A stretch of DNA of 64,000 nt, from the NCBI RefSeq assembly GCF_003061515.1, contig NZ_CP028924.1, forward strand, positions 3,844,001 to 3,908,000, given 5' to 3'. This document shows, piece by piece, positions 1 to 9,183 of this stretch; position 1 is the first letter of the stretch, and each line of letters opens with the position of its first letter. The position numbers and the translations under genes are program-made. Below the pieces are notes generated by a model. That model worked only from the letters and a program-made list of their open reading frames with translations, was not told the DNA's origin and did no database searches. The stretch is from Colwellia sp. Arc7-D (GTDB lineage: Bacteria > Pseudomonadota > Gammaproteobacteria > Enterobacterales > Alteromonadaceae).

Positions 1-328
1 AAGAACCACAACCACAGGTGGTCGTTGCATTTGGGTTTTTCACTAAAAAGCGACTACCTTCTAGGCCTTCAATATAATCGACTTCACCGTCAACTAAATA
101 CTGCAAGCTCATTGGGTCGATTACCATAGTAACGCCTTTTTTTTCTATCGTCATATCACCGTCGTTGACTTTTTCATCAAAAGTGAAACCATACGAAAAA
201 CCAGAGCAGCCACCACCCGTAACATAAACACGTAATTTCAAGTCTGGGTTTTCTTCTTCAGTGATCAACGTCAATACTTTAGTCGCCGCAGCGTCGGAAA
301 ATTTAATAGGTAATTCAGGATTTGACAT
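1..328 (-). CDS. erpA: Iron-sulfur cluster insertion protein ErpA, 3' end cut by window edge
   Basis: A-type carrier that delivers Fe-S clusters to apoproteins in the cytoplasm. The reading frame starts [18 protein letters not shown] and runs off the left edge. The three cluster-ligand cysteines of the family are visible: one in [11 protein letters not shown] (about residue 42) and two in TTTCGCGS near the C-terminus. Only the last few residues appear to be missing. The gene is read leftward from a promoter at 361-389 that is overlapped by an IscR-type operator. Assignment is by family recognition; ErpA is preferred over IscA or SufA because of the N-terminal sequence and the stand-alone context. 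Confidence 0.93.
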   Translation of the reverse strand, partial: MSNPELPIKFSDAAATKVLTLITEEENPDLKLRVYVTGGGCSGFSYGFTFDEKVNDGDMTIEKKGVTMVIDPMSLQYLVDGEVDYIEGLEGSRFLVKNPNATTTCGCGS

Positions 329-360
329 AAAACTCAACTTAAAACAGGTTAACTAGGGTA

Positions 361-389
361 ATTATCTTAAACTTGACTGTTTTAGTCAA
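361..389 (-). promoter_or_regulatory. Sigma-70 promoter of erpA
   Basis: On the minus strand TTGACT (384-389) and GATAAT (361-366) are separated by exactly 17 bases, about 33 bases upstream of the erpA ATG. This is a near-consensus promoter. The -35 element lies inside the inverted repeat of the IscR-like site, so repressor binding would block polymerase. Confidence 0.8.
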
Positions 390-393
390 GTAT
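369..393 (-). promoter_or_regulatory. IscR type 1 binding site over the erpA promoter
   Basis: The sequence contains an 8-base perfect inverted repeat, ACTTGACT (371-378) and AGTCAAGT (384-391), around a 5-base AT-rich spacer. Against the published IscR type 1 consensus (ATASYYGACT, RWWWY, AGTCRRSTAT) the minus strand matches all positions but one at the distal edge. Type 1 sites bind [2Fe-2S]-IscR. In E. coli erpA is an IscR target, so repression of erpA when clusters are plentiful is the natural inference. Confidence 0.82.
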
Positions 394-1135
394 TATGGCT
401 GACTCTGTGTAATATTATCTATACTTTTTAGCCATGGATAACTGTGGTCGACACGATTGTATTTCTGCCACTTACTTTTTGGCAGTATCGCAGCGACATT
501 AATAGTTTCAGGAATAAAATTTTCAGGCAGAGTTAATTCACCCGCAATAATTTGGAAGTACTGAAAACTAAATGATAAATCTTTCTGCTCTAAGGTAGAC
601 AGCTGAGATAAAGCAATATTAGTTGGCTTGTTATCTAAACTACCCGTAATCGAGATCTCGATATAACCTTTTGCATATCGTTTGCGTAATAACTGCTGAA
701 CGAGGACAACTTGAAAGCGATAATGCCCGGACTTTCTGATTTAGTTAGGCTTACACCATCGATAACTAAACCATTGGCTTGTTTTTCTGGCGCCATAACT
801 TTTTCATAAAAAGCGAGTTCTTTTTTAACTTGATAGTGTGCTTGTTCAATAGACTTTAACGTTTGCTGGCTTTGGATATTCGCCATACGCTCAACTTCTA
901 ATTCAACTTCTAAGGTATTTATTCGCTGAGTTTTCTCAACCAGTTGCTGATAAGTAAAGTCTAATCGGTTTTGTTGTTGTGCTAAGGTTTGCGTTTGATA
1001 GCCATGATAGAAATTACCTATTCTATAACCACAGAATAGTAATATAGCGACAATGATCAAGAGTAAAATCGCCGAACTAAATGTTCCTAAGCGCTTTACT
1101 ACGGTGCTGAAATTTATTTTTGCTAACCAATTCAT
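393..1135 (-). pseudogene. DUF6776-family membrane protein gene with a single-base frameshift
   Basis: Starting MNWLAKINFSTVV, the frame has one N-terminal membrane segment (about residues 20-38), then a coiled-coil-like stretch (about 50-105), then a globular part. The frame breaks near 724-731, where KSESPG is followed by out-of-frame residues and a stop at 635. Moving by one base restores a coherent continuation (HYRFQVVLVQQLL onward, ending SIDNITQSQP) to a TAA at 393-395. The span is 743 bases, one short of 248 codons, as a 1-base deletion predicts. It is either a recent pseudogene or a sequence error. Function of the family is unknown to me; it sits next to erpA. Confidence 0.8.
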
Positions 1136-1194
1136 TTGAAAAGTATTATGATATCCGCAATGTCTGTAAATATGTCCAATAAAAACAACTCAAT

Positions 1195-2886
1195 ATGAAG
1201 ACAATAAACCAACTTAAAAAACGCCTTGCTCTACCTCAAACATCTTGGCAGCTATGTTTATTAGCGGCTATTGGAGGTTTTGCATCAGCAATGCTGGTTG
1301 TGCTTTTCATATTCACCATAGAAGGTGTTCAATCATTTTTTATGAGCGAAAAAGACGACTATAACAGCTTAACCCCTTTAAGTCGTTTCCAATTACCAAT
1401 AATCGGTGCGGTTGTCATTCTATTCTTTGCTTGGCTAACGGGATATAAATACATTCGTAGTGGCATTCCTTTTGTTTTGCATCGTTTGAAGATTGCCAAT
1501 GGTGTAATACCTTTTCGTAACACGGTTAATCAGTTCATTGGGAGTGCAGTAGCACTGATTGCTGGTTTCTCTGTTGGTAGGGAAGGCCCTGCGGTACATC
1601 TAGGTGCCGCTTGTAGTAGTTATATTGGCAATAAATTAAACTTACCCTATAACGCAATTCGAAGTTTAAGTGCTTGCGGTATTGCTGCTGGCATTGCTGC
1701 TTGTTTTAATACCCCTATTGCCGCGGTTTTATTTGTGATGGAAGTAATATTACGCGAATATAAAGTCCATATTTTCATACCGGTAATGATTGCCGCTATT
1801 GTTGGCTCTATGACGACAAGTAGTATTTTTGGGCCAACACACGAGTTCGGATATTTCACCGATATCACTTTAAATATTGATCATTATTTCATCTTAGCTA
1901 TTTTAGGTATGATATTGGGTCTTATTGCCTTTGTGTTTAATCGCTACTTAATTTTAGTGATAAAACACAGTGCTCGCTTTCATATTGTTCCGCGAATACT
2001 TACAGCTGCATTTATAACCGGGGCGTTAGGCTATGCAGTACCTTATGCCATGGGAACTGACCTCAGTGCTATTAATTTTTCTTTACAAAACAATTTAGAA
2101 TTACAGTTATTACTTGGCTTATTAGTCGCAAAAGTACTGATGACCATATTCGCCCTAGGCTTAGGTATACCTGGTGGGATTATTGGTCCAATTCTTGGCA
2201 TTGGCGCTATTGCAGGAATTTGTGGCTCCGTTATAGCTACCTACTTTATGACCGGAAATTTTTCCGCCAGTGACTTTGCTTTAATGGGCATGGCAGGTTT
2301 TATGGCTGCTACACTCAACGCGCCTTTAGCTGCCTTGCTTTGTGTAGTTGAAATGTCTAATCAAATTGAAATTATTGTTCCTGCCATGATTGTTATTACG
2401 AGTGCTTGTGTTTTCTCTGGTCAATTTTTTGGCAACCGCTCAATATTTATAATGCAGCTAGAAGTACAAGGTTTACCTTACCGAAGACCCCCTATTGAAA
2501 AATCCCTCCAACGTATAGGAGTAATTGGGGTAATGGAGGAAGCCTTCACACTACTGGATAACCCCAGTGAAGATGCAATTAGCGCCGCACTATCGGAACA
2601 AACCCCACAAGATAACCTTATTTGTAAAGTGAGTCGCAATAACGAACAGGCAACATTTATTTTTTATCAGCAAAACACCACCAATATTGAAGATACCCCT
2701 TCAATAGAGAAACATACGCTATTGCCACTTTCTAGTCAGGCTACATTGGCTGAAGCTTATTTATTATTAGTCAAAACAAGGGAGGGTGGAGTTTATATAT
2801 ACCAAGATAATCCCGATCAAATTATGGGTATAATAACTTTTGACTATATTCGCTCTTACCTATTAAAAGGAAAAACCGACAAATGA
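1195..2886 (+). CDS. ClC-family chloride channel/antiporter
   Basis: A 563-residue ClC protein of the inner membrane that moves chloride, either as a channel or by H+/Cl- exchange. Signatures are RSGIP (Ser about 89, selectivity filter), GREGPAVH (gating Glu about 130) and GLGIPGGIIGP. About ten hydrophobic segments fill residues 18-425. The C-terminal 130 residues are cytosolic and resemble a degenerate regulatory domain; clear CBS repeats are not evident. Where E. coli ClcA has its internal proton glutamate (E203, in IIEEM), this protein has Val184 (VMEVI), as in true chloride channels. Its stop overlaps the hemJ start by 4 bases, so the two are probably cotranscribed. Confidence 0.88.
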   Translation: MKTINQLKKRLALPQTSWQLCLLAAIGGFASAMLVVLFIFTIEGVQSFFMSEKDDYNSLTPLSRFQLPIIGAVVILFFAWLTGYKYIRSGIPFVLHRLKIANGVIPFRNTVNQFIGSAVALIAGFSVGREGPAVHLGAACSSYIGNKLNLPYNAIRSLSACGIAAGIAACFNTPIAAVLFVMEVILREYKVHIFIPVMIAAIVGSMTTSSIFGPTHEFGYFTDITLNIDHYFILAILGMILGLIAFVFNRYLILVIKHSARFHIVPRILTAAFITGALGYAVPYAMGTDLSAINFSLQNNLELQLLLGLLVAKVLMTIFALGLGIPGGIIGPILGIGAIAGICGSVIATYFMTGNFSASDFALMGMAGFMAATLNAPLAALLCVVEMSNQIEIIVPAMIVITSACVFSGQFFGNRSIFIMQLEVQGLPYRRPPIEKSLQRIGVIGVMEEAFTLLDNPSEDAISAALSEQTPQDNLICKVSRNNEQATFIFYQQNTTNIEDTPSIEKHTLLPLSSQATLAEAYLLLVKTREGGVYIYQDNPDQIMGIITFDYIRSYLLKGKTDK

Positions 2887-3314
2887 CAACCATTCTTTGG
2901 CTCAAAGCATTTCATGTTTTTTTTATGGTAGCCTGGTTTTCAGGCATTTTTTATTTACCCCGTATTTTTGTAAATCATGCTGAATCTAAAGAACCCTTGG
3001 TACACCAACATTTTAAAGGTATGGAACGCCGATTACTTTATTTTGTTACACCTTTTGCCCTTTTGACTGTGCTACTGGGTATTGCGATTATTGTTCAATA
3101 TGGCTATGCATGGTTTGCTGCTGCTAAATGGTTACACTTAAAGATTGGCTTAGTCATTTTATTGCTGCTCTACCATGGATACTGCTTTAAACTTGTCAAA
3201 ACATTTGCTGAGGATAAGAACACACGTTCTGGGAAGTTCTATAGATTTTTCAACGAAATACCCATCATAATATTACTAATTATTGTGATTTTAGCTTACA
3301 TTAAACCTTTTTAA
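2883..3314 (+). CDS. hemJ: Protoporphyrinogen IX oxidase HemJ
   Basis: A 143-residue inner-membrane protein of the HemJ (UPF0093/CopD-like) family. HemJ oxidises protoporphyrinogen IX to protoporphyrin IX in haem synthesis when HemG or HemY is absent. Four hydrophobic segments are visible. The N-terminal signature WLKAFHVFFMVAWFSGIFYL carries the conserved His near residue 10, and a conserved Lys lies in WLHLKIGLV. The ATG overlaps the ClC stop (ATGA). hemL follows about 1.2 kb downstream on the same strand, so two haem-pathway genes lie close together with pyrB between them. Confidence 0.9.
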   Translation: MTTILWLKAFHVFFMVAWFSGIFYLPRIFVNHAESKEPLVHQHFKGMERRLLYFVTPFALLTVLLGIAIIVQYGYAWFAAAKWLHLKIGLVILLLLYHGYCFKLVKTFAEDKNTRSGKFYRFFNEIPIIILLIIVILAYIKPF

Positions 3315-3512
3315 ATCTTGGCTAGAAATCAAACAAAATTCTTAATAGAAATTAGATAATACATATTCTGCACGTAACTTTTGTGCTATATTTCGCTGCA
3401 AATTTTTGCTGTTATTTTTATGTATCAGCCCGCTATTTATTATAAATAAAAGAGATTAACAATATAGCGAATTGTCTCATTGCTAATCTACTTTATAATT
3501 TAGGTATTATTC

Positions 3513-4523
3513 ATGATGAAATTTGAAGGGAACCATATCCTATCTGTATCGCAATTCGATAGAGAAAGTATTTCCCGTATTCTAGAGATTTCAACGCTAA
3601 TGGCCCCTTACGCCATGCGAAAAAAACGCTGTCATGTCCTCGATGGTGCAATCTTAAGCAATTTATTTTTTGAGCCCAGCACCCGAACGCGCGTTAGTTT
3701 TGGTACAGCTTTTAACTTATTAGGCGGTTTTGTTAGAGAAACAGTTGGGCAGGAAAACTCTTCTCTTTCAAAAGGCGAATCGTTATTTGATACCGCACGC
3801 GTTATTAGCGGATATTCTGATGTAATAGCAATGCGCCATCCTGCCATGCACTCTGTAGCTGATTTCGCTAAAGGTAGCAGTGTTCCAGTAATCAACGGAG
3901 GAGATGGCGCTAATGAACATCCGACTCAAGCCTTATTGGACTTATTTACTATTCAGTCAGAAATGGCGCGTTACGATATGGGGCTTGATGGTTTAAACAT
4001 CGTTTTAATGGGCGATCTTAAACACGGCAGAACAGTACACTCGCTTTCTAAATTAATCAGCTTATACAACAATATAAAAGTCACTATGATTGCGCCTAAA
4101 GCATTACAAATGCCTGATAGCATAGTAGATACACTGACTAATGCTGGACATGAAGTGGTGATGACCGACAAAATTGAAGGCAACTTGGCTTGTGACGTAA
4201 TTTATCAAACTAGAATTCAACAAGAGCGTTTTGCAAGCAAAGATGAAGCTGATTTATACCGTGGTCACTTTAGTTTAAACCGAAAAATATATCAGCAATA
4301 CTGCCATCAACACACCGTAATCATGCACCCACTACCGCGCGATTCTCGTGTTGAAGCTAACGAGTTAGATATCGATTTAAACGACCTAGATAATTTGGCG
4401 ATATTTCGTCAGGCACAAAATGGTGTTTTGGTTCGCATGGCATTATTTGCATTGAGTTTAGGCGTTGAAAGCCGACTTAGCCATTATGAGAAACCCGTTA
4501 CCTGGCATACCAATAAATACTAA
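3513..4523 (+). CDS. pyrB: Aspartate carbamoyltransferase catalytic chain
   Basis: Catalyses carbamoyl phosphate + aspartate to N-carbamoylaspartate, the first committed step of pyrimidine synthesis. The carbamoyl-phosphate loop FFEPSTRTR is at residues 52-60, HPTQALLDL in the middle, and HPLPRDSRVE near the C-terminus. Length (336) is slightly above the E. coli chain. No pyrI regulatory-chain gene follows; hemL is next after 34 bases. The start could be either Met of the MM pair. About 200 bases upstream are gene-free; I see no convincing pyrimidine attenuator there. Confidence 0.93.
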   Translation: MMKFEGNHILSVSQFDRESISRILEISTLMAPYAMRKKRCHVLDGAILSNLFFEPSTRTRVSFGTAFNLLGGFVRETVGQENSSLSKGESLFDTARVISGYSDVIAMRHPAMHSVADFAKGSSVPVINGGDGANEHPTQALLDLFTIQSEMARYDMGLDGLNIVLMGDLKHGRTVHSLSKLISLYNNIKVTMIAPKALQMPDSIVDTLTNAGHEVVMTDKIEGNLACDVIYQTRIQQERFASKDEADLYRGHFSLNRKIYQQYCHQHTVIMHPLPRDSRVEANELDIDLNDLDNLAIFRQAQNGVLVRMALFALSLGVESRLSHYEKPVTWHTNKY

Positions 4524-4563
4524 TTTCAATCTCAAATGTAACGTTAACAACGAGTAGATGACT

Positions 4564-5847
4564 ATGACAAAAAATTCTCAGCAATTATTTAATGAAGCCC
4601 AAGAAGTTATTCCCGGTGGCGTAAACTCCCCCGTTCGTGCTTTTAATAGCGTTGGTGGCACACCATTATTTATCAAAAAAGCACAAGGTGCTTATATTTT
4701 CGATGCCGACGGTAAAAAATATGTCGATTATGTCGGTTCATGGGGACCTATGATTTTAGGTCATAACCATCCCGCTATTCTTGAGGCTGTTATTGAAACG
4801 GCTCAAAATGGTCTTAGCTTTGGTGCCCCTACCGAACTAGAAATAACCATGGCTGAAAAAGTACGTGAGATTGTTCCATCGATGGAAAGATTACGTATGG
4901 TCAGTTCTGGTACCGAAGCCACCATGAGTGCTATTAGACTAGCGCGAGGGTTCACAGGTCGTGACAAGATATTAAAATTTGAAGGCTGTTATCATGGTCA
5001 TGCAGATTCTTTATTAGTTAAAGCTGGCTCTGGCATGCTCACTATGGGCGTTCCAAGTTCGCCGGGTATACCCGAAGATGTTGCCAAACATACTTTAACG
5101 GTAAGCTTTAACGATATTGATCAAGTAAAAGAGATATTTGAAAAATTTGGTAATGAAATTGCTTGTATTATTGTTGAGCCTGTCGCTGGCAACATGAATT
5201 GTATACCGCCTGTAGCAGGTTTCTTGGAAGGCTTACGCGCAATTTGTGATCAATATAAAAGCGTTTTAATTTTTGACGAAGTTATGACTGGCTTTCGTGT
5301 CGCATTAGGTGGTGCACAAGCCCACTATAATATTTTGCCAGATTTAACTACTCTCGGTAAAGTTATTGGTGGAGGCATGCCTGTTGGTGCTTTCGGTGGT
5401 AAAAAAGAAATCATGGACTACATTGCACCTGTTGGCCCAGTATATCAAGCAGGCACGTTATCAGGAAACCCAATAGCGATGGCTGCAGGTTTAGCGTCGT
5501 TAAATGAGCTTTGTAAAGGCAATAAACATCAACAGCTAAGTGATGCGACAGAAAAGCTAGCTATGGGCTTAAAAGCAGCAGCTGAACGCAATGGTGTGTC
5601 ACTCGCAATTAATTACGTTGGGGCAATGTTCGGTTTCTTCTTTACTGAAGAAGAAAATATAACCAGCTTTGCTCAGGCAACTGCATGTGATGCCGAGAAG
5701 TTCAATCGATTCTTTCATTTGATGCTAGAAGAAGGGGTTTATCTGGCGCCTTCATCTTTTGAAGCGGGTTTTGTTTCTACGGCACATGGCGAAGATGAAA
5801 TTGCATTTACCTTAGCTGCAGCGGATCGTTGTTTCGCTCAATTGTAA
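4564..5847 (+). CDS. hemL: Glutamate-1-semialdehyde 2,1-aminomutase
   Basis: PLP enzyme converting glutamate-1-semialdehyde to 5-aminolevulinate in C5-pathway haem synthesis. Signatures include [12 protein letters not shown] at the N-terminus, FDEVMTGFR (PLP-binding Asp about 238) and [18 protein letters not shown] with the Schiff-base Lys about 266. Full length (427). An in-frame ATG at 4558 would add Met-Thr, but the GAG of the weak Shine-Dalgarno (ACGAG) sits only 3 bases from it against 9 from 4564, so 4564 is chosen. A terminator follows at once. Confidence 0.95.
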   Translation: MTKNSQQLFNEAQEVIPGGVNSPVRAFNSVGGTPLFIKKAQGAYIFDADGKKYVDYVGSWGPMILGHNHPAILEAVIETAQNGLSFGAPTELEITMAEKVREIVPSMERLRMVSSGTEATMSAIRLARGFTGRDKILKFEGCYHGHADSLLVKAGSGMLTMGVPSSPGIPEDVAKHTLTVSFNDIDQVKEIFEKFGNEIACIIVEPVAGNMNCIPPVAGFLEGLRAICDQYKSVLIFDEVMTGFRVALGGAQAHYNILPDLTTLGKVIGGGMPVGAFGGKKEIMDYIAPVGPVYQAGTLSGNPIAMAAGLASLNELCKGNKHQQLSDATEKLAMGLKAAAERNGVSLAINYVGAMFGFFFTEEENITSFAQATACDAEKFNRFFHLMLEEGVYLAPSSFEAGFVSTAHGEDEIAFTLAAADRCFAQL

Positions 5848-5865
5848 TTTAGAATACCAGAAAAC

Positions 5866-5896
5866 AAAAAAGGTAAGCATTACGCTTACCTTTTTT
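5866..5896. terminator. Bidirectional terminator between hemL and sspB
   Basis: GGTAAGC (5872-5878), a 5-base loop, and GCTTACC (5884-5890) form a perfect stem flanked by six A on the left and six T on the right. It can end hemL on the plus strand and sspB on the minus strand. Confidence 0.88.
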
Positions 5897-5980
5897 AATA
5901 TTTATACAACCTGATTCAATTTAGTGCTGTTTCTTTCATGATGAAAACTAGGTAACTTAGAATGTCTGAACTCAAAAAGC

Positions 5981-6472
5981 TTAATCTTTTTTGGTTTTAA
6001 CAACCGAAAGGCTTGGCCTTTTTGCTTTTGATATATCAGCGTTTTCTTGTTTTCCTGACACTTTTCCATCCACTTTATTATCTACTGCTTTCACCGAAGA
6101 TACTTTAGCCGGTGGTTGCGCAGGTTTTTCAACAATATCATCTTGATCAGGATGCTCAATTTCTAAGGAAGTACCTGCACCATTTTCTTTGGCATAAATG
6201 GCACCAATAGCGCCATAGGGCACGCTCATATTTTCAAGCTTGCCCCCAAAGCGAGCACTAACTTCGATCGTCTCTGCACCCATTGAAATACTACCAACAG
6301 CGGATAGAGAAACATTCAACACGATTTGACCGTCATTTACATATGACATTGGCACCATAACACCATAAACATTTACATCGACTACAATGTAAGGTGTTAA
6401 GCCATTGTCTGAAATCCAGTCATAGAAAGCCTTAACAATATAAGGCTTAGTTGATGTCATCGCGTTTGTCAT
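5981..6472 (-). CDS. sspB: ClpXP protease specificity-enhancing factor SspB
   Basis: Adaptor that binds ssrA-tagged substrates and hands them to ClpXP. The N-terminal substrate-binding domain (about residues 8-110) carries YIVKAFYDWISDNGLTPYIV, DGQIVLNVS and IGAIYAKENGAG. An acidic and polar linker follows, then the ClpX-docking tail RPSLSVVK, matching the E. coli tail RPALRVVK. A second in-frame ATG lies at 6460 (MTSTKPY); neither has a strong ribosome binding site, so translation is probably coupled to sspA 10 bases upstream. Confidence 0.92.
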   Translation of the reverse strand: MTNAMTSTKPYIVKAFYDWISDNGLTPYIVVDVNVYGVMVPMSYVNDGQIVLNVSLSAVGSISMGAETIEVSARFGGKLENMSVPYGAIGAIYAKENGAGTSLEIEHPDQDDIVEKPAQPPAKVSSVKAVDNKVDGKVSGKQENADISKAKRPSLSVVKTKKD

Positions 6473-6482
6473 AACTTAGTGC

Positions 6483-7124
6483 TTAAACTGGTGCGCCAAA
6501 GCGTAGTTCACGCTCAGACTCAGTTAATGACGCTTGAAAAGACTCACGTTCAAATACTTTTAACATATAAGATTTCAGCTCTTTTGAGCCTTGACCTTCA
6601 AGTTCAATACCCATAACAGGTAAACGCCAAAGCAATGGAGCCAAGTAACAGTCAACTAAGCTAAACTCTTCACTCATAAAGTAGGGTGCTTCATTTAAAA
6701 TAGGAGCAACACTTAACAAGCTTTCTTTTAATTCCTGACGAGCTTTTGCTGCGGCATCTGCTGGTCCGTTATAAATAGTTTTTGCTAAGCTGTACCAGTC
6801 TTGCTCGATACGATGCATCATTAAACGACTACGACCACGAGACACTGGGTATACCGGCATTAGTGGTGGATGAGGAAAACGCTCATCCAAGTACTCAATA
6901 ATAATTGACGCTTCATAAAGTGCTAATTCACGATCAATTAACGTTGGCACAGTACCGTAAGGATTTAAATCAAGTAAATCCTCAGGTAAATTGGCTAGGT
7001 CAACCAAATGGATGTCTACACCGACACCCTTCTCTGCCAACACAATGCGGGTTTGATGACTGTACATATCATCTGCATGCGAATATAAAGTCATAACAGA
7101 GCGTTTGTTTGCGGCTATGGCCAT
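6483..7124 (-). CDS. sspA: Stringent starvation protein A
   Basis: GST-fold protein that binds RNA polymerase and supports stationary-phase and acid survival in enterics. It begins MAIAANKRSVMTLYS and keeps LDERFPHPPLMPVYPV, including the surface PHP motif, plus EFSLVDCYLAPLLWRLP of the helical domain. At 213 residues it matches the family. It forms an operon with sspB. In E. coli sspAB follows rplM-rpsI; here that pair lies 25 kb away and the petABC genes are directly upstream. Confidence 0.95.
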   Translation of the reverse strand: MAIAANKRSVMTLYSHADDMYSHQTRIVLAEKGVGVDIHLVDLANLPEDLLDLNPYGTVPTLIDRELALYEASIIIEYLDERFPHPPLMPVYPVSRGRSRLMMHRIEQDWYSLAKTIYNGPADAAAKARQELKESLLSVAPILNEAPYFMSEEFSLVDCYLAPLLWRLPVMGIELEGQGSKELKSYMLKVFERESFQASLTESERELRFGAPV

Positions 7125-7153
7125 AATGCCTCCAAAAATTTTTAATTAAAAAA

Positions 7154-7178
7154 ACTAACAAAGGGGGCCAAAGCCCCC
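7154..7178 (-). terminator. Terminator after petABC
   Basis: On the minus strand GGGGGC, a 4-base loop and GCCCCC (plus coordinates 7163-7178) form a GC-only stem, followed by TTTGTTAG and a run of T. It lies between petC and sspA and should separate the two operons. Confidence 0.72.
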
Positions 7179-7219
7179 AGTAATATCTAAAGTTTACACT
7201 GTATTAAAATCATTAATAA

Positions 7220-7918
7220 CTAGTGTACATCTCTCCAGTATTCTTTTTTCAGTAAGTATGCAAAGAATAGTAGGATAAATAGGAAACCAATAACCCAATA
7301 ACCTAAGCTTTCACGCTCAAGTTTATTTGGTTCACCGGTATATTCTAAGAAGTTGGCTAAATCACGAGCGAACTCATCATATTCTTCGGTGGTCATAGAC
7401 CCGCCAGTAGCCTCAGAAAGGTTACCATGCTCATCTATTGTACGAACACCTTGAAGATTTTGTAGTACATGTGGCATACCAACATCTTTAAATACTTTAT
7501 TGTTTACACCAAACGGACGACTTTCATCAACATAGAAAGAGCGCAAATAAGTGTATATCCAATCAGGACTTCTAAAACGAGCTTCAAGTGTTAAATCTGG
7601 TGGTGTGCTACCAAACCACTTCGCCGCTTCTTTGCCTGGCATAGTATTAGTAATATGATCACCGACTTTTTCACCGGTATACATATAATTAGCCGCGCCA
7701 TCTTCATCAGAAATCCCAAGATCAGCGAACGTACGATTATAGCGCTGATACTTTAATTCATGACAAGCTAAACAATTATTAATGTAAGCTTCAAAACCAC
7801 GTTTTAGAGACTCTTTGTCACGTAAATCATTATTAGCTTCATCTAACTTTAGACTAGGGCCAGATGCTATTGCTAACATAGGTAGCACAGCTAAAACTGC
7901 TAAAATTAATTTTTTCAT
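7220..7918 (-). CDS. petC: Cytochrome c1 of the bc1 complex
   Basis: Membrane-anchored c-type cytochrome that passes electrons from the Rieske centre to soluble cytochrome c. An N-terminal signal peptide (about residues 1-19) leads into a periplasmic domain with the haem-binding CLACH (residues 49-53) and a Met-containing NTMPGK stretch. A C-terminal membrane anchor spans about 206-224 before KKEYWRDVH. Length is 232. The start overlaps the petB stop by 4 bases. Confidence 0.93.
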   Translation of the reverse strand: MKKLILAVLAVLPMLAIASGPSLKLDEANNDLRDKESLKRGFEAYINNCLACHELKYQRYNRTFADLGISDEDGAANYMYTGEKVGDHITNTMPGKEAAKWFGSTPPDLTLEARFRSPDWIYTYLRSFYVDESRPFGVNNKVFKDVGMPHVLQNLQGVRTIDEHGNLSEATGGSMTTEEYDEFARDLANFLEYTGEPNKLERESLGYWVIGFLFILLFFAYLLKKEYWRDVH

Positions 7919-9183
7919 TTTCCTGTCACCCTCTCTGGAACTGGCTGAGTTTTTTCGTTTTTACTGTAAATCCATATCGCAACGAAAAAGCCAAAGTAAC
8001 CGAAACTCGCAATCGTACCAATCATGTTATTTAGTGGGTTTGAAGGTAAAGTACCTAAAACACCTAAAATGATAAAACAAATAGCGAACTGAATAAGGTT
8101 TACCGTATGGGCAGTACAACGGTAACGCAATGATTTAACCGTACCACGGTCGAACCAAGGCAACATGAATAATGCGATAATCGCACCAAACATACCTACG
8201 GCACCTAACAGCTTATCTGGAATAATACGTAAAATAGTATAGAAAGGACCAAAGTACCATACTGGAGCAATATGCTCAGGCGTTTTCAAGCCGTTAGCAG
8301 GTTCAAAGTTTGGCGCCTCAATAAAGTAACCACCACCTTCTGGTGCAAAGAACATAACGCCACAAAATATAATCAAAAAGATGACTACTGCAACTAAATC
8401 TTTAACGGTGTAATAAGGATGAAAAGGTATCGCATCAACAATATCGTATTTCTTAGTGTACTGCTCATGGAAAGTAAATTTACTTTGCTCTTCAGGAGGA
8501 ACACTACCTTTAGGCTTTTTAATATTCGTGCCGTCTGGGTTATTTGAACCCACTTCATGTAGCGCTAAAATGTGTAAGAAAACCAACACAACTAACACTA
8601 ATGGTAAGGCAATAACATGTAAGGCAAAGAAGCGGTTTAGTGTCGCCCCAGATATAACATAATCACCACGGATCCATAGTGTTAAGTCATCACCAATAAC
8701 GGGAATAGCACCAAATATAGAGATGATTACTTGCGCACCCCAATATGACATATTACCCCAAGGTAACAAGTAGCCCATGAAGGCTTCGGCCATTAATACT
8801 AAGAAGATTAACATACCAAATAACCAAAGTAATTCACGCGGTTTTTGGTAAGAGCCGTACATCATGCCACGGAACATATGCATATAAACAACAACAAAGA
8901 ATGCTGAAGCACCCGTTGAGTGCATATAACGCAATAACCAACCGTAGTCGACGTCACGCATGATGTATTCTACAGAAGCAAATGCGCCATCGCCTGAAGG
9001 CTCATAGTTCATTGTTAACCATACACCAGTTAATAATTGGTTTACTAAAACAACACTCGCCAAAATACCAAAAACATACCAAAAGTTGAAATTCTTTGGT
9101 GCAGGGTATTGTGCTGCATGTTTGTTCATTGCGTCCATCAAAGGTAGACGCTGTTCGATCCAAGCCATTAAGTTAGAAAACAT
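7915..9183 (-). CDS. petB: Cytochrome b of the bc1 complex
   Basis: Core di-haem membrane subunit that oxidises ubiquinol at Qo and reduces quinone at Qi. About eight hydrophobic helices are visible. Haem-ligand histidines lie in LLRYMHSTGA/VVYMHMFRG and in FFALHVIALP/VFLHILALH. The Qo-site motif that is PEWY in mitochondria and alphaproteobacteria reads PVWY here (APVWYFGPFYTILR), a variant known from beta- and gammaproteobacteria. Its start overlaps the petA stop by one base. Confidence 0.95.
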   Translation of the reverse strand: MFSNLMAWIEQRLPLMDAMNKHAAQYPAPKNFNFWYVFGILASVVLVNQLLTGVWLTMNYEPSGDGAFASVEYIMRDVDYGWLLRYMHSTGASAFFVVVYMHMFRGMMYGSYQKPRELLWLFGMLIFLVLMAEAFMGYLLPWGNMSYWGAQVIISIFGAIPVIGDDLTLWIRGDYVISGATLNRFFALHVIALPLVLVVLVFLHILALHEVGSNNPDGTNIKKPKGSVPPEEQSKFTFHEQYTKKYDIVDAIPFHPYYTVKDLVAVVIFLIIFCGVMFFAPEGGGYFIEAPNFEPANGLKTPEHIAPVWYFGPFYTILRIIPDKLLGAVGMFGAIIALFMLPWFDRGTVKSLRYRCTAHTVNLIQFAICFIILGVLGTLPSNPLNNMIGTIASFGYFGFFVAIWIYSKNEKTQPVPERVTGK

